Notes: a model not told the origin generated them from the sequence alone. Counted from the first letter of the stretch, positions 16,227 to 25,414 are shown. The stretch: 64,000 nt of DNA from Alistipes sp. (GCA_017465575.1 JAFTVX010000018.1:1-64000); one strand, 5' to 3'. Made by a program: numbers and translations.

Positions 16227-17261
16227 TTAGTACTTTACGCTACATTCTACATTCATACCCACGCCAACCTTTGCCAAATCTTCGGCATTGTTCGCCTCGG
16301 TAAAGTCGATAAGCAGGGGTATGCGCTGCTCAATCTTGATAAAGTTGCCCGACGAGTTGTCCTGAGGCAGGAGCGACATACTGCCACCCGTAGCACGCGA
16401 GATGGTGCGAACAACGCCCTTAAACTTAACATCGGGCACAGCATCTACCTCGATATCTACCTCGGCACCTACCGAGATATTCTTAATCTGTGTCTCTTTG
16501 TAGTTGGCAACAACCCACTTCTCCGCCTCATCGACGATATCGACAATGCGCTGACCAGGGTAAACAAGCTGACCCTCGTGGATATTCTTACGGCCTGTAA
16601 CACCGCTACAAGGAGCGATAACGACGGTGTACGATAGGTTGAGCTCGGCAAGCTCGATGGCTGCCTCAGCAACGGCAATGCCCGCCTCGTTCTGACCCAA
16701 GCGGGTGTTCTGCTCACGACCTACCGCCTCGACCGAAGCGCGCTGTTTTTTAAGTACTTCGTAGCGTGCCTTGGCAGCCTCGTACTCGGTATACATATTG
16801 TCGTACTGCTGGCGGGTTACCGCCTCGTCTTCGAGTAGGTTCTTGTAACGCAAATAGTTGCGCTCGGCATTCTCCAAACGGATGCGAGCCTCCTCCAAGG
16901 TGGCCTCCGTAACGGCAATGTTGCTCTCGGTGGTCGAAATCACATTGTGCATAGCGCTCTTGCCTGTGGTGGCGTTGGCATAGTCGGCCTCGGCTTGTGC
17001 CAAGCGAAACTTAAACTCGGCATCCTCGATGATAAGTAGCGTATCACCCTTCTCCACACGCTCATACTCGCCAAAGCGCACCTCCTTAACAAAACCCTGA
17101 ACACGGGCATCGACAGGCACGATATGTTGCTCGATATGGGCATTCTCGGTAAACTCCACATTGCCAATATGCACAAATTTGAGGCATACCCACACAATGG
17201 CAACGGCCATAAGGGCTACGGCAACGATGTTGTAAATTCTCTTTTTGGTACGGTGTTTCAT
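16227..17261 (-). CDS. HlyD/EmrA membrane fusion protein
   Basis: A 344-residue periplasmic adaptor anchored by one TM helix (11-29). It has the lipoyl half-motif (IVPVDARVQGFVKEV), a long coiled-coil hairpin (about 85-200, ISTTESNIAVTEATLEEARIRLENAERNYLRY..), the second lipoyl half (VIAPCSGVTGRKNIHEGQLV) and a beta-barrel domain. It links the MFS pump to the TolC-like channel. Middle gene of the operon. Confidence 0.94.
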   Translation of the reverse strand: MKHRTKKRIYNIVAVALMAVAIVWVCLKFVHIGNVEFTENAHIEQHIVPVDARVQGFVKEVRFGEYERVEKGDTLLIIEDAEFKFRLAQAEADYANATTGKSAMHNVISTTESNIAVTEATLEEARIRLENAERNYLRYKNLLEDEAVTRQQYDNMYTEYEAAKARYEVLKKQRASVEAVGREQNTRLGQNEAGIAVAEAAIELAELNLSYTVVIAPCSGVTGRKNIHEGQLVYPGQRIVDIVDEAEKWVVANYKETQIKNISVGAEVDIEVDAVPDVKFKGVVRTISRATGGSMSLLPQDNSSGNFIKIEQRIPLLIDFTEANNAEDLAKVGVGMNVECSVKY

Positions 17262-17302
17262 ATCTTTTACTCTTTTGATAATTATCTAATTATGTAGTTT
17301 AA

Positions 17303-18619
17303 TTAAAGTGTTCCTACCGTTGCCATCAGCTGATAGTAACGCATAAGGATGTTGATGCGCGAGATTGAGAGTTGTAACTCGGCATCGAGTAGCTGGTTGG
17401 CAGCATCGACCATATCGGTGATGAGTGCGATGTCGTTCTGATAGCGCTGCTCGACAACACGATAGTTGCTTTCGGCAAGCTCCACACTCTTGCGGTTGGT
17501 CTCCTCGGCAAAGTATGCCTCCTCATAGCGGATATAGTCGGCATGAATGGCCATCGAGGTGCGCTGACGGGTATCGTCTAACTCACGGCGACTGCGCTCG
17601 GTGGCGGTTGCTTGGCGCTGTATGGTGCGGTTGGCCTTGTAGAGCGACGATAGCTTGAACGACACTCCAACACCCACATACCAGTAATTAAAATTCTTAT
17701 CGATAACGGGGACCTCGATGGTGATAGGACCATCGAAGTGGTTGGCTGCAACAAGGGCGATGTTGGGTCGGCGCTCTGCCTTTGCTAACTTCTCGCCACG
17801 CTCGCTCATCGCCACGGCAAGCTCGCTACGCTTAAGGTTGGCATTGTGCTCCTCGGCAAGGCTCTGCCAATAGTTCTCGTCGGTTGCCGAGAGGGCGATA
17901 TCTAAGCTCGCCTTGTCGGGGATAATCTCGGTTGTGGGGTCGATGCCGATGGTTGTGGCGAGGTCGCTCGAGAGGATGCGAGCGGTATTCTCCACCTCCT
18001 TGCGTTGTAGGAGCATCTGTTGTAGGCGAAGCTCCTGGCGTGTAACATCGTTGCTAAGTGCGATACCCTCACGGCTACGAGCCTTCGTATCGGCAATCAA
18101 CTCCTCTTGAAGGGCGATGTTGCGGTCGTAGACCTCCAGAATGCTCTGCATCTTATGCAGGTCGAGCATAAAGCCCGTAAGCAGTAGGCGTACACGCGAG
18201 CGAGTGTCGTCGAGGTTGATGTTTGCCATCTCGCGCTTAAGCTCGGCCATAGCCACAGCATTCGATACCACGCCACCGCCATAGATAAGCTGTGCCGCCT
18301 CCACGGCGAAGTTGTTGCCGAAGTGGGGCATCTTGATGTTTGTGGCATTCTTAAAGTTACGGTCGGTGAGTGTGCCATTGCCAAGATAACTTGCCGAAGC
18401 CTTCAACTCGATGTCGGGTAGGCGACCCGTCTTTGCCTCCACGATTGCCTGCTCAGCCTCTGTTAGGGCAAGGCGCGAGGCATCTATCGCCACGGAGTTT
18501 TGCTCGGCCAACGAGAATACCTCGTCGAGGGTCATTAGCCGTTGTTGCGCCCAGCCTATGTGAGGCATAGCGCATAACACCACGATAAGTAGTGCGCTGA
18601 ATAAATGTGTTTTACGCAT
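17303..18619 (-). CDS. TolC family outer membrane efflux channel
   Basis: A 438-residue outer-membrane factor. Start MRKTHLFSALLIVV (ATG at 18619) gives a clean signal peptide cleaved near IGWAQQ; the upstream in-frame Met at 18661 would spoil it. The two repeats of long helices and the motif NNFAVEAAQLIYGGG are family features. It forms the trimeric exit duct of the tripartite system and is the first gene of the operon. Confidence 0.93.
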   Translation of the reverse strand: MRKTHLFSALLIVVLCAMPHIGWAQQRLMTLDEVFSLAEQNSVAIDASRLALTEAEQAIVEAKTGRLPDIELKASASYLGNGTLTDRNFKNATNIKMPHFGNNFAVEAAQLIYGGGVVSNAVAMAELKREMANINLDDTRSRVRLLLTGFMLDLHKMQSILEVYDRNIALQEELIADTKARSREGIALSNDVTRQELRLQQMLLQRKEVENTARILSSDLATTIGIDPTTEIIPDKASLDIALSATDENYWQSLAEEHNANLKRSELAVAMSERGEKLAKAERRPNIALVAANHFDGPITIEVPVIDKNFNYWYVGVGVSFKLSSLYKANRTIQRQATATERSRRELDDTRQRTSMAIHADYIRYEEAYFAEETNRKSVELAESNYRVVEQRYQNDIALITDMVDAANQLLDAELQLSISRINILMRYYQLMATVGTL

Positions 18620-18664
18620 AGTTATATAAAGTTGATTGTTAGCTGATAGGTACAACAACAATGC

Positions 18665-18688
18665 GCCTAGTGTTGGTCTAACACAGGC
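18665..18688 (-). other. Stem-loop in the efflux operon leader
   Basis: Nine base pairs (GCCT and GTGTT with AACAC and AGGC, one bulged A) around a GGTCT loop. In the minus-strand transcript it is followed by a G/T-rich but not pure-T stretch, so it could be an attenuator or regulatory fold. Confidence 0.45.
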
Positions 18689-18714
18689 AAGCGATTAGAG
18701 TATTTCTACGATGA

Positions 18715-18807
18715 TTACTGCTCCCAGTTGGTGGAGATATTGCGCGTTAGTCGATTCTTCGACCTAATGGTATAAGTTGTTCTGGGGTAGTATCTTTTGT
18801 TGTTCAT
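18715..18807 (-). CDS. Possible 30-codon leader peptide upstream of the efflux operon
   Basis: An ATG at 18807-18805 opens a frame of 30 codons ending in TAA at 18717-18715. The product is very basic (starting MNNKRYYPRTTYTIRSKNRL). It starts about 26 nt after the predicted transcription start and ends before the leader stem-loop. Position is that of a regulatory upstream ORF; chance is not excluded. Confidence 0.35.
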   Translation of the reverse strand: MNNKRYYPRTTYTIRSKNRLTRNISTNWEQ

Positions 18808-18838
18808 ATGGGTGGAACACTGTATGCATTCCAGGGTG

Positions 18839-18868
18839 CAAAGTTACAAAATTTTCTCGCTTTTGCAA
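18839..18868 (-). promoter_or_regulatory. Promoter of the efflux operon
   Basis: On the minus strand: TTG at 18868-18866, a 19-bp spacer, and TAACTTTG at 18846-18839. It gives a leader of about 210 nt before tolC. It is back to back with the aroB promoter. Confidence 0.6.
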
Positions 18869-18879
18869 ACGCTCGGTAC

Positions 18880-18910
18880 TTGACAATCTCACTTTTTCTG
18901 CGTACTTTTG
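18880..18910 (+). promoter_or_regulatory. aroB promoter, nearly leaderless
   Basis: TTG at 18880-18882, a 20-bp spacer, and TACTTTTG at 18903-18910. The ATG follows after only five bases. Confidence 0.6.
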
Positions 18911-18915
18911 CGGTA

Positions 18916-19932
18916 ATGAATACCATTATAAATATTAAGCAGAGGTCGGAGATTTGCGTAGGGTCGCTTGCCGACAACTTGGAGCGATTGCTCCCCGAAG
19001 GCCGTGTTGTGGTCATCACAGATGCCAATATTGATAGGCTCTATCACCCCGTTGTGGAGCGCTTCGAGCATATCATTATCGGCAATGGCGAGACGAATAA
19101 GACATTGCAGACGGTGGATAACATCTACCGCCAGTTGATGGCTATGGGTGCTGACCGCTCGACCTTTCTGCTCGGTATTGGTGGAGGTATCGTAACCGAC
19201 ATCACGGGCTTTGTCGCTGCAACCTATATGCGAGGCTTGGATTTCGGCTTTGTATCGACCACACTGCTTGGTGCTGTTGATGCCTCGGTAGGTGGCAAGA
19301 ATGGTGTGAATGTGGCGCAGTATAAGAATATGGTGGGCACATTCCTTCAACCGCGCTTCGTCATTGCGGATATCGCTATGCTTCGCACATTGCCCGCAAG
19401 GGAGTGGCGAGCAGGCTTGGCCGAGGTGGTCAAGGCGGCTGTTATTGGCGATAGTGAGCTTTTTGGGCTATTGGAGCGTTCGGCAGAGGAGATTAAGGAG
19501 TCGCCCGAACTACTGCACGATGTTGTGGTGCGTGCCATTCGCTTAAAGGCTGACATTGTGGAGCGTGATGAAAGAGAGGGTGGTGTACGCCGTGTGCTTA
19601 ACCTTGGCCATACCCTTGGCCACGCTATCGAGAAGGCGACACAGCGCTACAACCATGGCGAGGCGGTGGCTATCGGTCTTTCGATGATAGCCGAAGCATC
19701 GGTTGCTAAGGGCATTATGTCGGCCGAAGATGCTCAGCGCATCGATGCTCTCTTGGAGCGCTTGGGTTTTGTGTTGCGTTCGGATATTGCCACGAACGAA
19801 CTCTTCCGTGAGGTGCGCTACGACAAGAAACGCCAAGGCGACACAATCCGTGTTGTTCTACCTGAGCGTATCGGCAATTGCCGTATAGAGACTATGTCGC
19901 TCGACGATTTTGGCCGTATGCTCCAAAAATAG
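18916..19932 (+). CDS. aroB: 3-dehydroquinate synthase
   Basis: A 338-residue NAD- and zinc-dependent enzyme that cyclises DAHP to 3-dehydroquinate, the second step of the shikimate pathway. NAD-binding LGIGGGIVTDITGFVAATY is near 78; the substrate loops TTLLGAVDASVGGKNGVN, the zinc ligands in HTLGHAIE and the HGEAVAIG motif are complete. The ATG at 18916 is chosen because earlier in-frame residues are not family-like and the predicted promoter sits just upstream. No other aro gene is adjacent. Confidence 0.95.
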   Translation: MNTIINIKQRSEICVGSLADNLERLLPEGRVVVITDANIDRLYHPVVERFEHIIIGNGETNKTLQTVDNIYRQLMAMGADRSTFLLGIGGGIVTDITGFVAATYMRGLDFGFVSTTLLGAVDASVGGKNGVNVAQYKNMVGTFLQPRFVIADIAMLRTLPAREWRAGLAEVVKAAVIGDSELFGLLERSAEEIKESPELLHDVVVRAIRLKADIVERDEREGGVRRVLNLGHTLGHAIEKATQRYNHGEAVAIGLSMIAEASVAKGIMSAEDAQRIDALLERLGFVLRSDIATNELFREVRYDKKRQGDTIRVVLPERIGNCRIETMSLDDFGRMLQK

Positions 19933-19955
19933 TCGTTTCCCCTCATAAATTATAG

Positions 19956-19986
19956 TTGTGCGGTAGATATTAAATATCTACCTTTG
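19956..19986 (+). promoter_or_regulatory. TonB receptor promoter, nearly leaderless
   Basis: TTG at 19956-19958, a 20-bp spacer, and TACCTTTG at 19979-19986. The ATG at 19992 follows after five bases. Confidence 0.6.
19962..19982. promoter_or_regulatory. Palindromic operator candidate at the TonB receptor promoter
   Basis: GGTAGATATT (19962-19971) and AATATCTACC (19973-19982) are perfect 10-bp arms around a single A. The palindrome fills the promoter spacer and overlaps the -7 box, an ideal place for a repressor dimer such as a metal- or cofactor-sensing regulator. No regulator gene is adjacent. Confidence 0.6.
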
Positions 19987-19991
19987 TCGCC

Positions 19992-22232
19992 ATGAAAGCT
20001 CTTTTGGCGACACTATCTCTTTTGGCTGCCGAGCCTACAACGGTTATCGAGCCTACGGACACCCTGCTACATATCGACAGGGTGGAGATTACCGCATCGT
20101 TAAAGAGCGATAAGCGTGAGCCTATTTCCGTTACACGCCTCTCGATGCACCGCTTAGAGGAGCGTGGAGTCTCGTCGGTGAAGGATATCTCGGCACTCGC
20201 CCCCAACTTCTACCAGCCCGACTACGGCTCATCTATCACCTCGTCAATCTATGTTCGTGGCTTCGGCTCGCGTATCGACCAACCAGTCTTGGGTATGGTC
20301 GTTGATGATGTCGTGGTGATGAACAAGAACGCCTACGACTTCGACTTCTACGATGTGCGCCGTGTGGAGCTGTTGCGTGGCCCACAAGGTACGCTCTATG
20401 GGCGTAACACCTCGGGTGGCGTGATGCTTATCGAGACCCTCTCGCCCCTTGCTTGGCAGGGTATGCGCCTCGTGGCAGAGTATTCGACACTATCGTCGGC
20501 CAAGGCATCGGTGGCCTACTACGCTAAGCCTACGGAGAGGTTTGGCGTTTCGGTTGCTGCGCTCCATTCGCACGATGGCGGACACTTCCGCAACACCTAC
20601 ACCGACAAGATGTGCGACAGGGGAAATAACGGCTCGGTGCGCCTAAGAATGCAGTGGTTAGCAGGGCGTTGGTCGTTCGACAATATCCTCTCGGCGGGCT
20701 ATACCGCTGAGGGCGGCTACGCCTATCACCACTTCCTGAGGGAGAGTGGCGAATATGAGCCTATCGCCTATAACGACCCCTCGTCGTATGAGCGCCTAAC
20801 GCTTAGCGAGGGCTTTGTGGCGAAGTATCGGGGCAATAAAATTCGCCTCTCGGCAGTTACGGGCTATCATCTTCTTAAAGATAAGATGACCCTTGACCAA
20901 GACTTCACGCCTCGCAATATGTTCACCCTGCAACAGATGCAGTTGGAACACTCCTTAACCGAGGATATCGTTATCCGCAATGCCGAGAATGGTCGGCGTT
21001 GGCAGTGGCTATGTGGCCTCTTTGGCTTTGCTAAATGGCTCGATATGTCGTCGCCCGTGAGGTTTAAGACCGACGGCATCAACGACCTAATATTGGCAAA
21101 TGCCAATAAGGGTATCGCCTCGGGAGGCTTAGATGGCGAAATAGAATTTGGCGTGGATAACTTTGTTATAGCGAGCGACTTCCGCATTCCTACCTACGGC
21201 GTTGCTTTATATCATCAATCCTCGTGGAGGCTTGGCCGTTGGTTACTCTCGGCAGGCCTGCGTGTCGATTGGGAGATGTCGTCGATGCGCTATAATTCGC
21301 ACGCTACGGTGCCTTTTAGATTTACGCTCACGATGCCCGATTTCAAGCCCTTAACCACCGAGTTTAAGGGTCGTGAGCGACAGCACTTCTTCGAGGTTAT
21401 GCCTAAGCTATCGGCAGAGTATCGCTTCGATATCCGTAATAGCGTATATGCCACTATTACACGCGGTTATAAGTCGGGAGGCTTCAATACGCAGATATTT
21501 TCGGATATCTTGCAGGTGAAGATGATGAACGGTATGATGGAGTCGTTGGGCATCTATATGGACGATACGGCGACTACGACCTACGATAGTGCCTCGGCAA
21601 CACGCTACAAGCCCGAGACATCGTGGAACTTCGAGGTTGGCACACATCTTGCCCCCGTCGAGGGTCTTACGCTCTCGGGTGCGCTCTTTTGGATTGAGTG
21701 CTTCGACCAGCAGGTTACCGTTCTGCCGAAGGGTATGAGCACAGGACGTATGATGTCGAATGCGGCAAGAGCCCGTAGCTTCGGTGTCGAGTTCTCGGCA
21801 GAGTATCGCTATCGTGGTTTGTCGCTTGTGGGCGACTATGGATATACGAACGCTCGCTTCCGCGACTACGACGATGGCGTAGAGAACTATGCGGGTAACT
21901 ACCTGCCATACGCACCGCAAAATACCGTGTCGTTGGTTGCGGGGTATAGCTGGCTGGTCGATAATAGGGTGCTTAACGAGGTTAGCCTATCGGTAGATTG
22001 GCGTGGCATTGGGCGTATCTATTGGAACGAGGCTAACACCCTCTCGCAACCCTTGTACTCGCTCTTTGGCGCGCAACTGCAACTGCGTATGGGGCGCTAT
22101 ACGCTCTCGCTGTGGGGGCGCAACCTGGCGAATACGCGCTACGATGTCTTCTACTTTAAGTCCGTAGGCGAGGAGTTCTTCTCGTGGGGCAAGCCGTTGC
22201 AGTGTGGCGTAAGATTGAATATAAACTTGTAA
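19992..22232 (+). CDS. TonB-dependent outer membrane receptor
   Basis: A 746-residue receptor that imports a scarce ligand across the outer membrane. The plug domain (about 40-160) shows VRGFGSRIDQPVLGMVVDD and the RVELLRGPQGTLYGRNTSGG signature; the rest is a 22-strand barrel ending in aromatic-rich strands (VRLNINL). It lacks the carboxypeptidase-like N-terminal domain of SusC proteins, so it resembles siderophore, heme or vitamin receptors. The signal peptide (MKALLATLSLLAA) is unusually short. A calycin-like lipoprotein gene follows 13 bases downstream. Ligand unknown. Confidence 0.92.
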   Translation: MKALLATLSLLAAEPTTVIEPTDTLLHIDRVEITASLKSDKREPISVTRLSMHRLEERGVSSVKDISALAPNFYQPDYGSSITSSIYVRGFGSRIDQPVLGMVVDDVVVMNKNAYDFDFYDVRRVELLRGPQGTLYGRNTSGGVMLIETLSPLAWQGMRLVAEYSTLSSAKASVAYYAKPTERFGVSVAALHSHDGGHFRNTYTDKMCDRGNNGSVRLRMQWLAGRWSFDNILSAGYTAEGGYAYHHFLRESGEYEPIAYNDPSSYERLTLSEGFVAKYRGNKIRLSAVTGYHLLKDKMTLDQDFTPRNMFTLQQMQLEHSLTEDIVIRNAENGRRWQWLCGLFGFAKWLDMSSPVRFKTDGINDLILANANKGIASGGLDGEIEFGVDNFVIASDFRIPTYGVALYHQSSWRLGRWLLSAGLRVDWEMSSMRYNSHATVPFRFTLTMPDFKPLTTEFKGRERQHFFEVMPKLSAEYRFDIRNSVYATITRGYKSGGFNTQIFSDILQVKMMNGMMESLGIYMDDTATTTYDSASATRYKPETSWNFEVGTHLAPVEGLTLSGALFWIECFDQQVTVLPKGMSTGRMMSNAARARSFGVEFSAEYRYRGLSLVGDYGYTNARFRDYDDGVENYAGNYLPYAPQNTVSLVAGYSWLVDNRVLNEVSLSVDWRGIGRIYWNEANTLSQPLYSLFGAQLQLRMGRYTLSLWGRNLANTRYDVFYFKSVGEEFFSWGKPLQCGVRLNINL

Positions 22233-22245
22233 AGATATTTTAAGT

Positions 22246-22698
22246 ATGAAGCGTTTGATTTTGAGCCTTTTGGCACTTGTTATGTTAAGTGTTGCTTGCG
22301 AGAATGGCCACAACAACGACCTGCCCAATAAACCCGAAGAGGAGGGCTGTTATAAGGGCTTGCTTACCGTTGACCAGAACGACGGCACTCTCTATAAGCA
22401 GAGTGATGTAGAGGTGGATTATGAGCTAAAAGATGGCAAGCTCAACTTTGTGATGTATAAGGTGAAGTTTGCCAATGGTATGCCTATAAAGCTCGATATG
22501 GTTGTCGAGGGCGTGGATTATATCGAGGCTACCGATGGCACGCTAACCCTCTCGGGCGATGGCATTGTGCCCTATGCTATGGGTGGCCCCTTCGAGAAGT
22601 ACACGATTACGGAGCTTTCGGGCGAGATTACCGACACAGTGATGTCGCTCGACTTTATGTGTGGCGAGTACCCCGTAACCTACGAGGGAGCGAGGTAG
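22246..22698 (+). CDS. Calycin-like lipoprotein
   Basis: A 150-residue lipoprotein (lipobox LSVAC, Cys19) whose mature part matches the calycin-like beta-barrel family of Bacteroidota: YKGLLTVDQNDGTLY, the IVPYAMGGPFEKYTI block and a final LDFMCGEYPVTYEG. Calycins bind small ligands in a barrel, and its position behind a TonB receptor suggests it captures or hands over the same substrate. This is inference. Confidence 0.85.
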   Translation: MKRLILSLLALVMLSVACENGHNNDLPNKPEEEGCYKGLLTVDQNDGTLYKQSDVEVDYELKDGKLNFVMYKVKFANGMPIKLDMVVEGVDYIEATDGTLTLSGDGIVPYAMGGPFEKYTITELSGEITDTVMSLDFMCGEYPVTYEGAR

Positions 22699-22810
22699 AG
22701 AGCAAAGATAGTTTTTAGTTGTTAGTTTTTAGTTTTTAGAAATTCCGCTTGTTGATGACGAATTGATGAATTTCCCTATGTATTTCATCAATTCATCATC
22801 ATCAATAGAT

Positions 22811-22845
22811 GTGAGTTAAAACGCTTTTTCAGCGGAAGTCTTCTA
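22811..22845. repeat. Dispersed intergenic repeat, copy C (core only)
   Basis: GTTAAAACGCTTTTTCAG followed by CGGAAGTCTTCTAA matches the core of copies A and B. It lies between the convergent calycin and rpiB genes, next to CATTGCTCA/CTAATTGCT units (22852-22890). Confidence 0.6.
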
Positions 22846-22896
22846 AAAAATCATTGCTCATTTCTAATTGCTAATTGCTCATTGCTCATTGAAAGA

Positions 22897-22930
22897 AAAA
22901 GAGCAAAGACCCGAAAATCTTTGCTCTTTC
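22897..22930 (-). terminator. rpiB terminator
   Basis: Read on the minus strand, GAGCAAAGA and TCTTTGCTC form a 9-bp perfect stem (22918-22926 with 22901-22909) followed by TTTTTCTTTC. Confidence 0.8.
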
Positions 22931-22947
22931 ATTTTTGCTCTTTGCTC

Positions 22948-23385
22948 TTACTTCGCGATAGGCATCTTGTCCAAACGGCGCTGGTGGCGACCACCCTCAA
23001 ACTCGGTCTCCAACCAGATGTCGAGCATCGCCAAAGCCTCGTCGTTAGAGATAAAGCGTGCGGGCATGCAGAGGATGTTCGAGTTGTTGTGCTGGCGCGA
23101 AAGCTTTGCAATCTCGGGAATCCAGCAGAGCGCAGCGCGGATAGCCTGGTGCTTGTTGAGTGTCATCGAGATACCCTCGCCCGAGCCACAAAGGCCGATA
23201 CCACGCTCCAACTCGCCACTCTCGATAGCCTCAGCCAAGGGGTGTGCGAAATCGGGGTAGTCCACCGACTCCTCAGAGTGGCAACCGAAATCCTTAACCT
23301 CGAAGCCCTTAGATGCAAGGTAGCCAACGAGGAACTCCTTAAGTTCGTATGCTGCATGGTCGCAAGCAATACCGATTTTTTTCAT
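22948..23385 (-). CDS. rpiB: Ribose-5-phosphate isomerase B
   Basis: A 145-residue isomerase interconverting ribose-5-phosphate and ribulose-5-phosphate in the pentose phosphate pathway. MKKIGIACDHAAYELKE at the start and the anion-hole motif GIGLCGSGEGISMTLNKH (catalytic Cys and Thr) are typical of RpiB/LacAB. The ATG at 23385 is chosen over an in-frame Met at 23442 to match the family. It follows typA after 40 bases of AT-rich TTAGTTATT repeats. Confidence 0.95.
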   Translation of the reverse strand: MKKIGIACDHAAYELKEFLVGYLASKGFEVKDFGCHSEESVDYPDFAHPLAEAIESGELERGIGLCGSGEGISMTLNKHQAIRAALCWIPEIAKLSRQHNNSNILCMPARFISNDEALAMLDIWLETEFEGGRHQRRLDKMPIAK

Positions 23386-23425
23386 AGTTTTTAGTTTTAA
23401 GTTATTAGTTATTAGGTTTTTCGCT

Positions 23426-25228
23426 TTACTCCTTTGAAGCACGCTTGCGGTCGACCTCCGAGAGTAGTATCTTGCGCAGACGCATCGACTTGGGCGTTAC
23501 CTCAACATACTCATCCTCACGGATATACTCCAATGCCTCCTCCAACGAGAAGATTACGGGAGGTGCTATCGAGGTCTTCTCATCCGAGCCCGAAGCACGC
23601 ATATTAGTAAGCTGTTTTGCCTTCGTTACATTCACCGTGATGTCGTTCGAGCGGGTGTGCTCGCCAACAACCTGACCGCAATATACCTGCTCCATAGGTG
23701 AGATAAAGAAGCGACCACGGTCTTGTAGCTTGTCGATAGAGTAGGCGTATGCCGTACCTGTCTCCGAGGCGATGATTGCACCAACGGAGCGTACCTCCAT
23801 ATCGCCCATCCACGGTGCGTACTCCTTTAGGCGGTGGGTCATAATGGCCTCACCAGCAGTGGCCGTAAGCATCGACGAGCGAAGACCGATGATGCCTCGC
23901 GAGGGGATAACAAACTCAAGGCGTGTGCGCTCGTTTGCCGACTCCATATTCACCAGCTGACCCTTACGGCGTGTGGTAAGCTCGATAACCGTGCCTGCGC
24001 AGTCGTCGGGGCAATCGACCATCATCTCCTCCACAGGCTCGCACTTTACGCCGTCAATCTCCTTGGTGATAACCTTGGGCTGACCGACCTGCAACTCGTA
24101 GCCCTCACGGCGCATAGTCTCGATAAGCACCGAGAGGTGCAAGACACCACGGCCATAGACGATAAACGAGTCGGCATTCTGCCCTGGCTCGACACGCAGT
24201 GCGAGATTCTTCTCTAACTCCCTATCCAAGCGCTCCTTAATGTGGCGCGAGGTAACATACTTGCCGTCCTTGCCAAAGAAGGGCGAGTTGTTAATCGTAA
24301 AGAGCATCGACATCGTAGGCTCGTCGATAGCGATAGGGGGCAGAGGCTCGGGAGAGGTAAAGTCGCAGATGGTGTCGCCAATCTCGAAGCCCTCGATACC
24401 TACCAAGGCGCAAATCTCGCCACACTCCACCTTCTCGGCCTTAGCCTTGCCAAGACCCTCGAATACCATAAGCTCCTTAATCTTGGTCTTGTGCATCGTA
24501 CCGTCGCGCTTAGCAAGCGTAACGCTCTGACCTGTCGAGAGCGAGCCACGGGTAACCTTACCCACAGCAATACGACCCACATAGGGCGAATATTCGAGCG
24601 ATGTAACGAGCATCTGCACCGTGCCCTCGACAACCTCAGGCTCGGGAATCTCGTCGATAATAGTATCCAAAAGTGGGGTAATCGAGTCGGTGCGCTCGGT
24701 GGCCACATGCGACATCCAGCCCTGCTTTGCCGAGCCGTAGATGGTCTTGTAGTCGAGCTGTTCCTCCGTAGCACCAAGCGTAAACATAAGGTCAAATACC
24801 TGCTCGTTTACCACCTCGGGGCGACAGTTGGGCTTATCTACCTTGTTTACCACGACGATAGGTTTCTTGCCAAGCGACAAGGCCTTCTGCAACACAAAGC
24901 GTGTCTGGGGCATAGTGCCCTCGAAGGCATCGACGAGCAAGATAACGCCGTCGCACATATTCAACACACGCTCCACCTCGCCACCAAAGTCGGCGTGACC
25001 AGGGGTATCGATGATGTTGATTTTGTAGTCTTTATAGATTACCGATACATTCTTCGAGAGGATGGTGATACCGCGCTCTCGCTCGATGTCGTTGTTGTCG
25101 AGGATTAGGTCTCCGCCATTGTCGCTATTCTCGCGGAGAATGTTGCCTTGCCAAATCATCTTATCGACAAGCGTAGTCTTGCCGTGGTCAACATGGGCGA
25201 TGATTGCAATGTTGCGTAGTTTTCTCAT
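23426..25228 (-). CDS. typA: Translational GTPase TypA/BipA
   Basis: A 600-residue ribosome-associated GTPase related to EF-G and LepA, involved in 50S assembly and stress adaptation. G1 AHVDHGKTTL, G3 DTPGHADFGGEV and G4 NKVDKP are intact, followed by the beta-barrel domain 2, the two EF-G-like domains and the BipA-specific C-terminus (TNMRASGSDEKTSIAPP). A TAACTTTG box at 25279-25272 on the minus strand may be its -7 element, although no TTG is at the right distance. Confidence 0.97.
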   Translation of the reverse strand: MRKLRNIAIIAHVDHGKTTLVDKMIWQGNILRENSDNGGDLILDNNDIERERGITILSKNVSVIYKDYKINIIDTPGHADFGGEVERVLNMCDGVILLVDAFEGTMPQTRFVLQKALSLGKKPIVVVNKVDKPNCRPEVVNEQVFDLMFTLGATEEQLDYKTIYGSAKQGWMSHVATERTDSITPLLDTIIDEIPEPEVVEGTVQMLVTSLEYSPYVGRIAVGKVTRGSLSTGQSVTLAKRDGTMHKTKIKELMVFEGLGKAKAEKVECGEICALVGIEGFEIGDTICDFTSPEPLPPIAIDEPTMSMLFTINNSPFFGKDGKYVTSRHIKERLDRELEKNLALRVEPGQNADSFIVYGRGVLHLSVLIETMRREGYELQVGQPKVITKEIDGVKCEPVEEMMVDCPDDCAGTVIELTTRRKGQLVNMESANERTRLEFVIPSRGIIGLRSSMLTATAGEAIMTHRLKEYAPWMGDMEVRSVGAIIASETGTAYAYSIDKLQDRGRFFISPMEQVYCGQVVGEHTRSNDITVNVTKAKQLTNMRASGSDEKTSIAPPVIFSLEEALEYIREDEYVEVTPKSMRLRKILLSEVDRKRASKE

Positions 25229-25414
25229 TCTTCAAGTATACTTATATATATAATATATATATTTAACGCCACAAAGTTACTAAAAAGAATTTTGTTTTTA
25301 TCCTTATCCTCCGATTTTTTTAGACTCTCCATTGAAATGCTCTTTTGCTTAGAAGCGATGCCTCCCACTCGTCGCCATAAATTGCCCACTCGGTGATAAA
25401 TGATGGCTGTCGGG

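Noticed and set aside
24242..25108. A 288-codon frame opposite typA
   Set aside because: Antisense shadow of a conserved GTPase.
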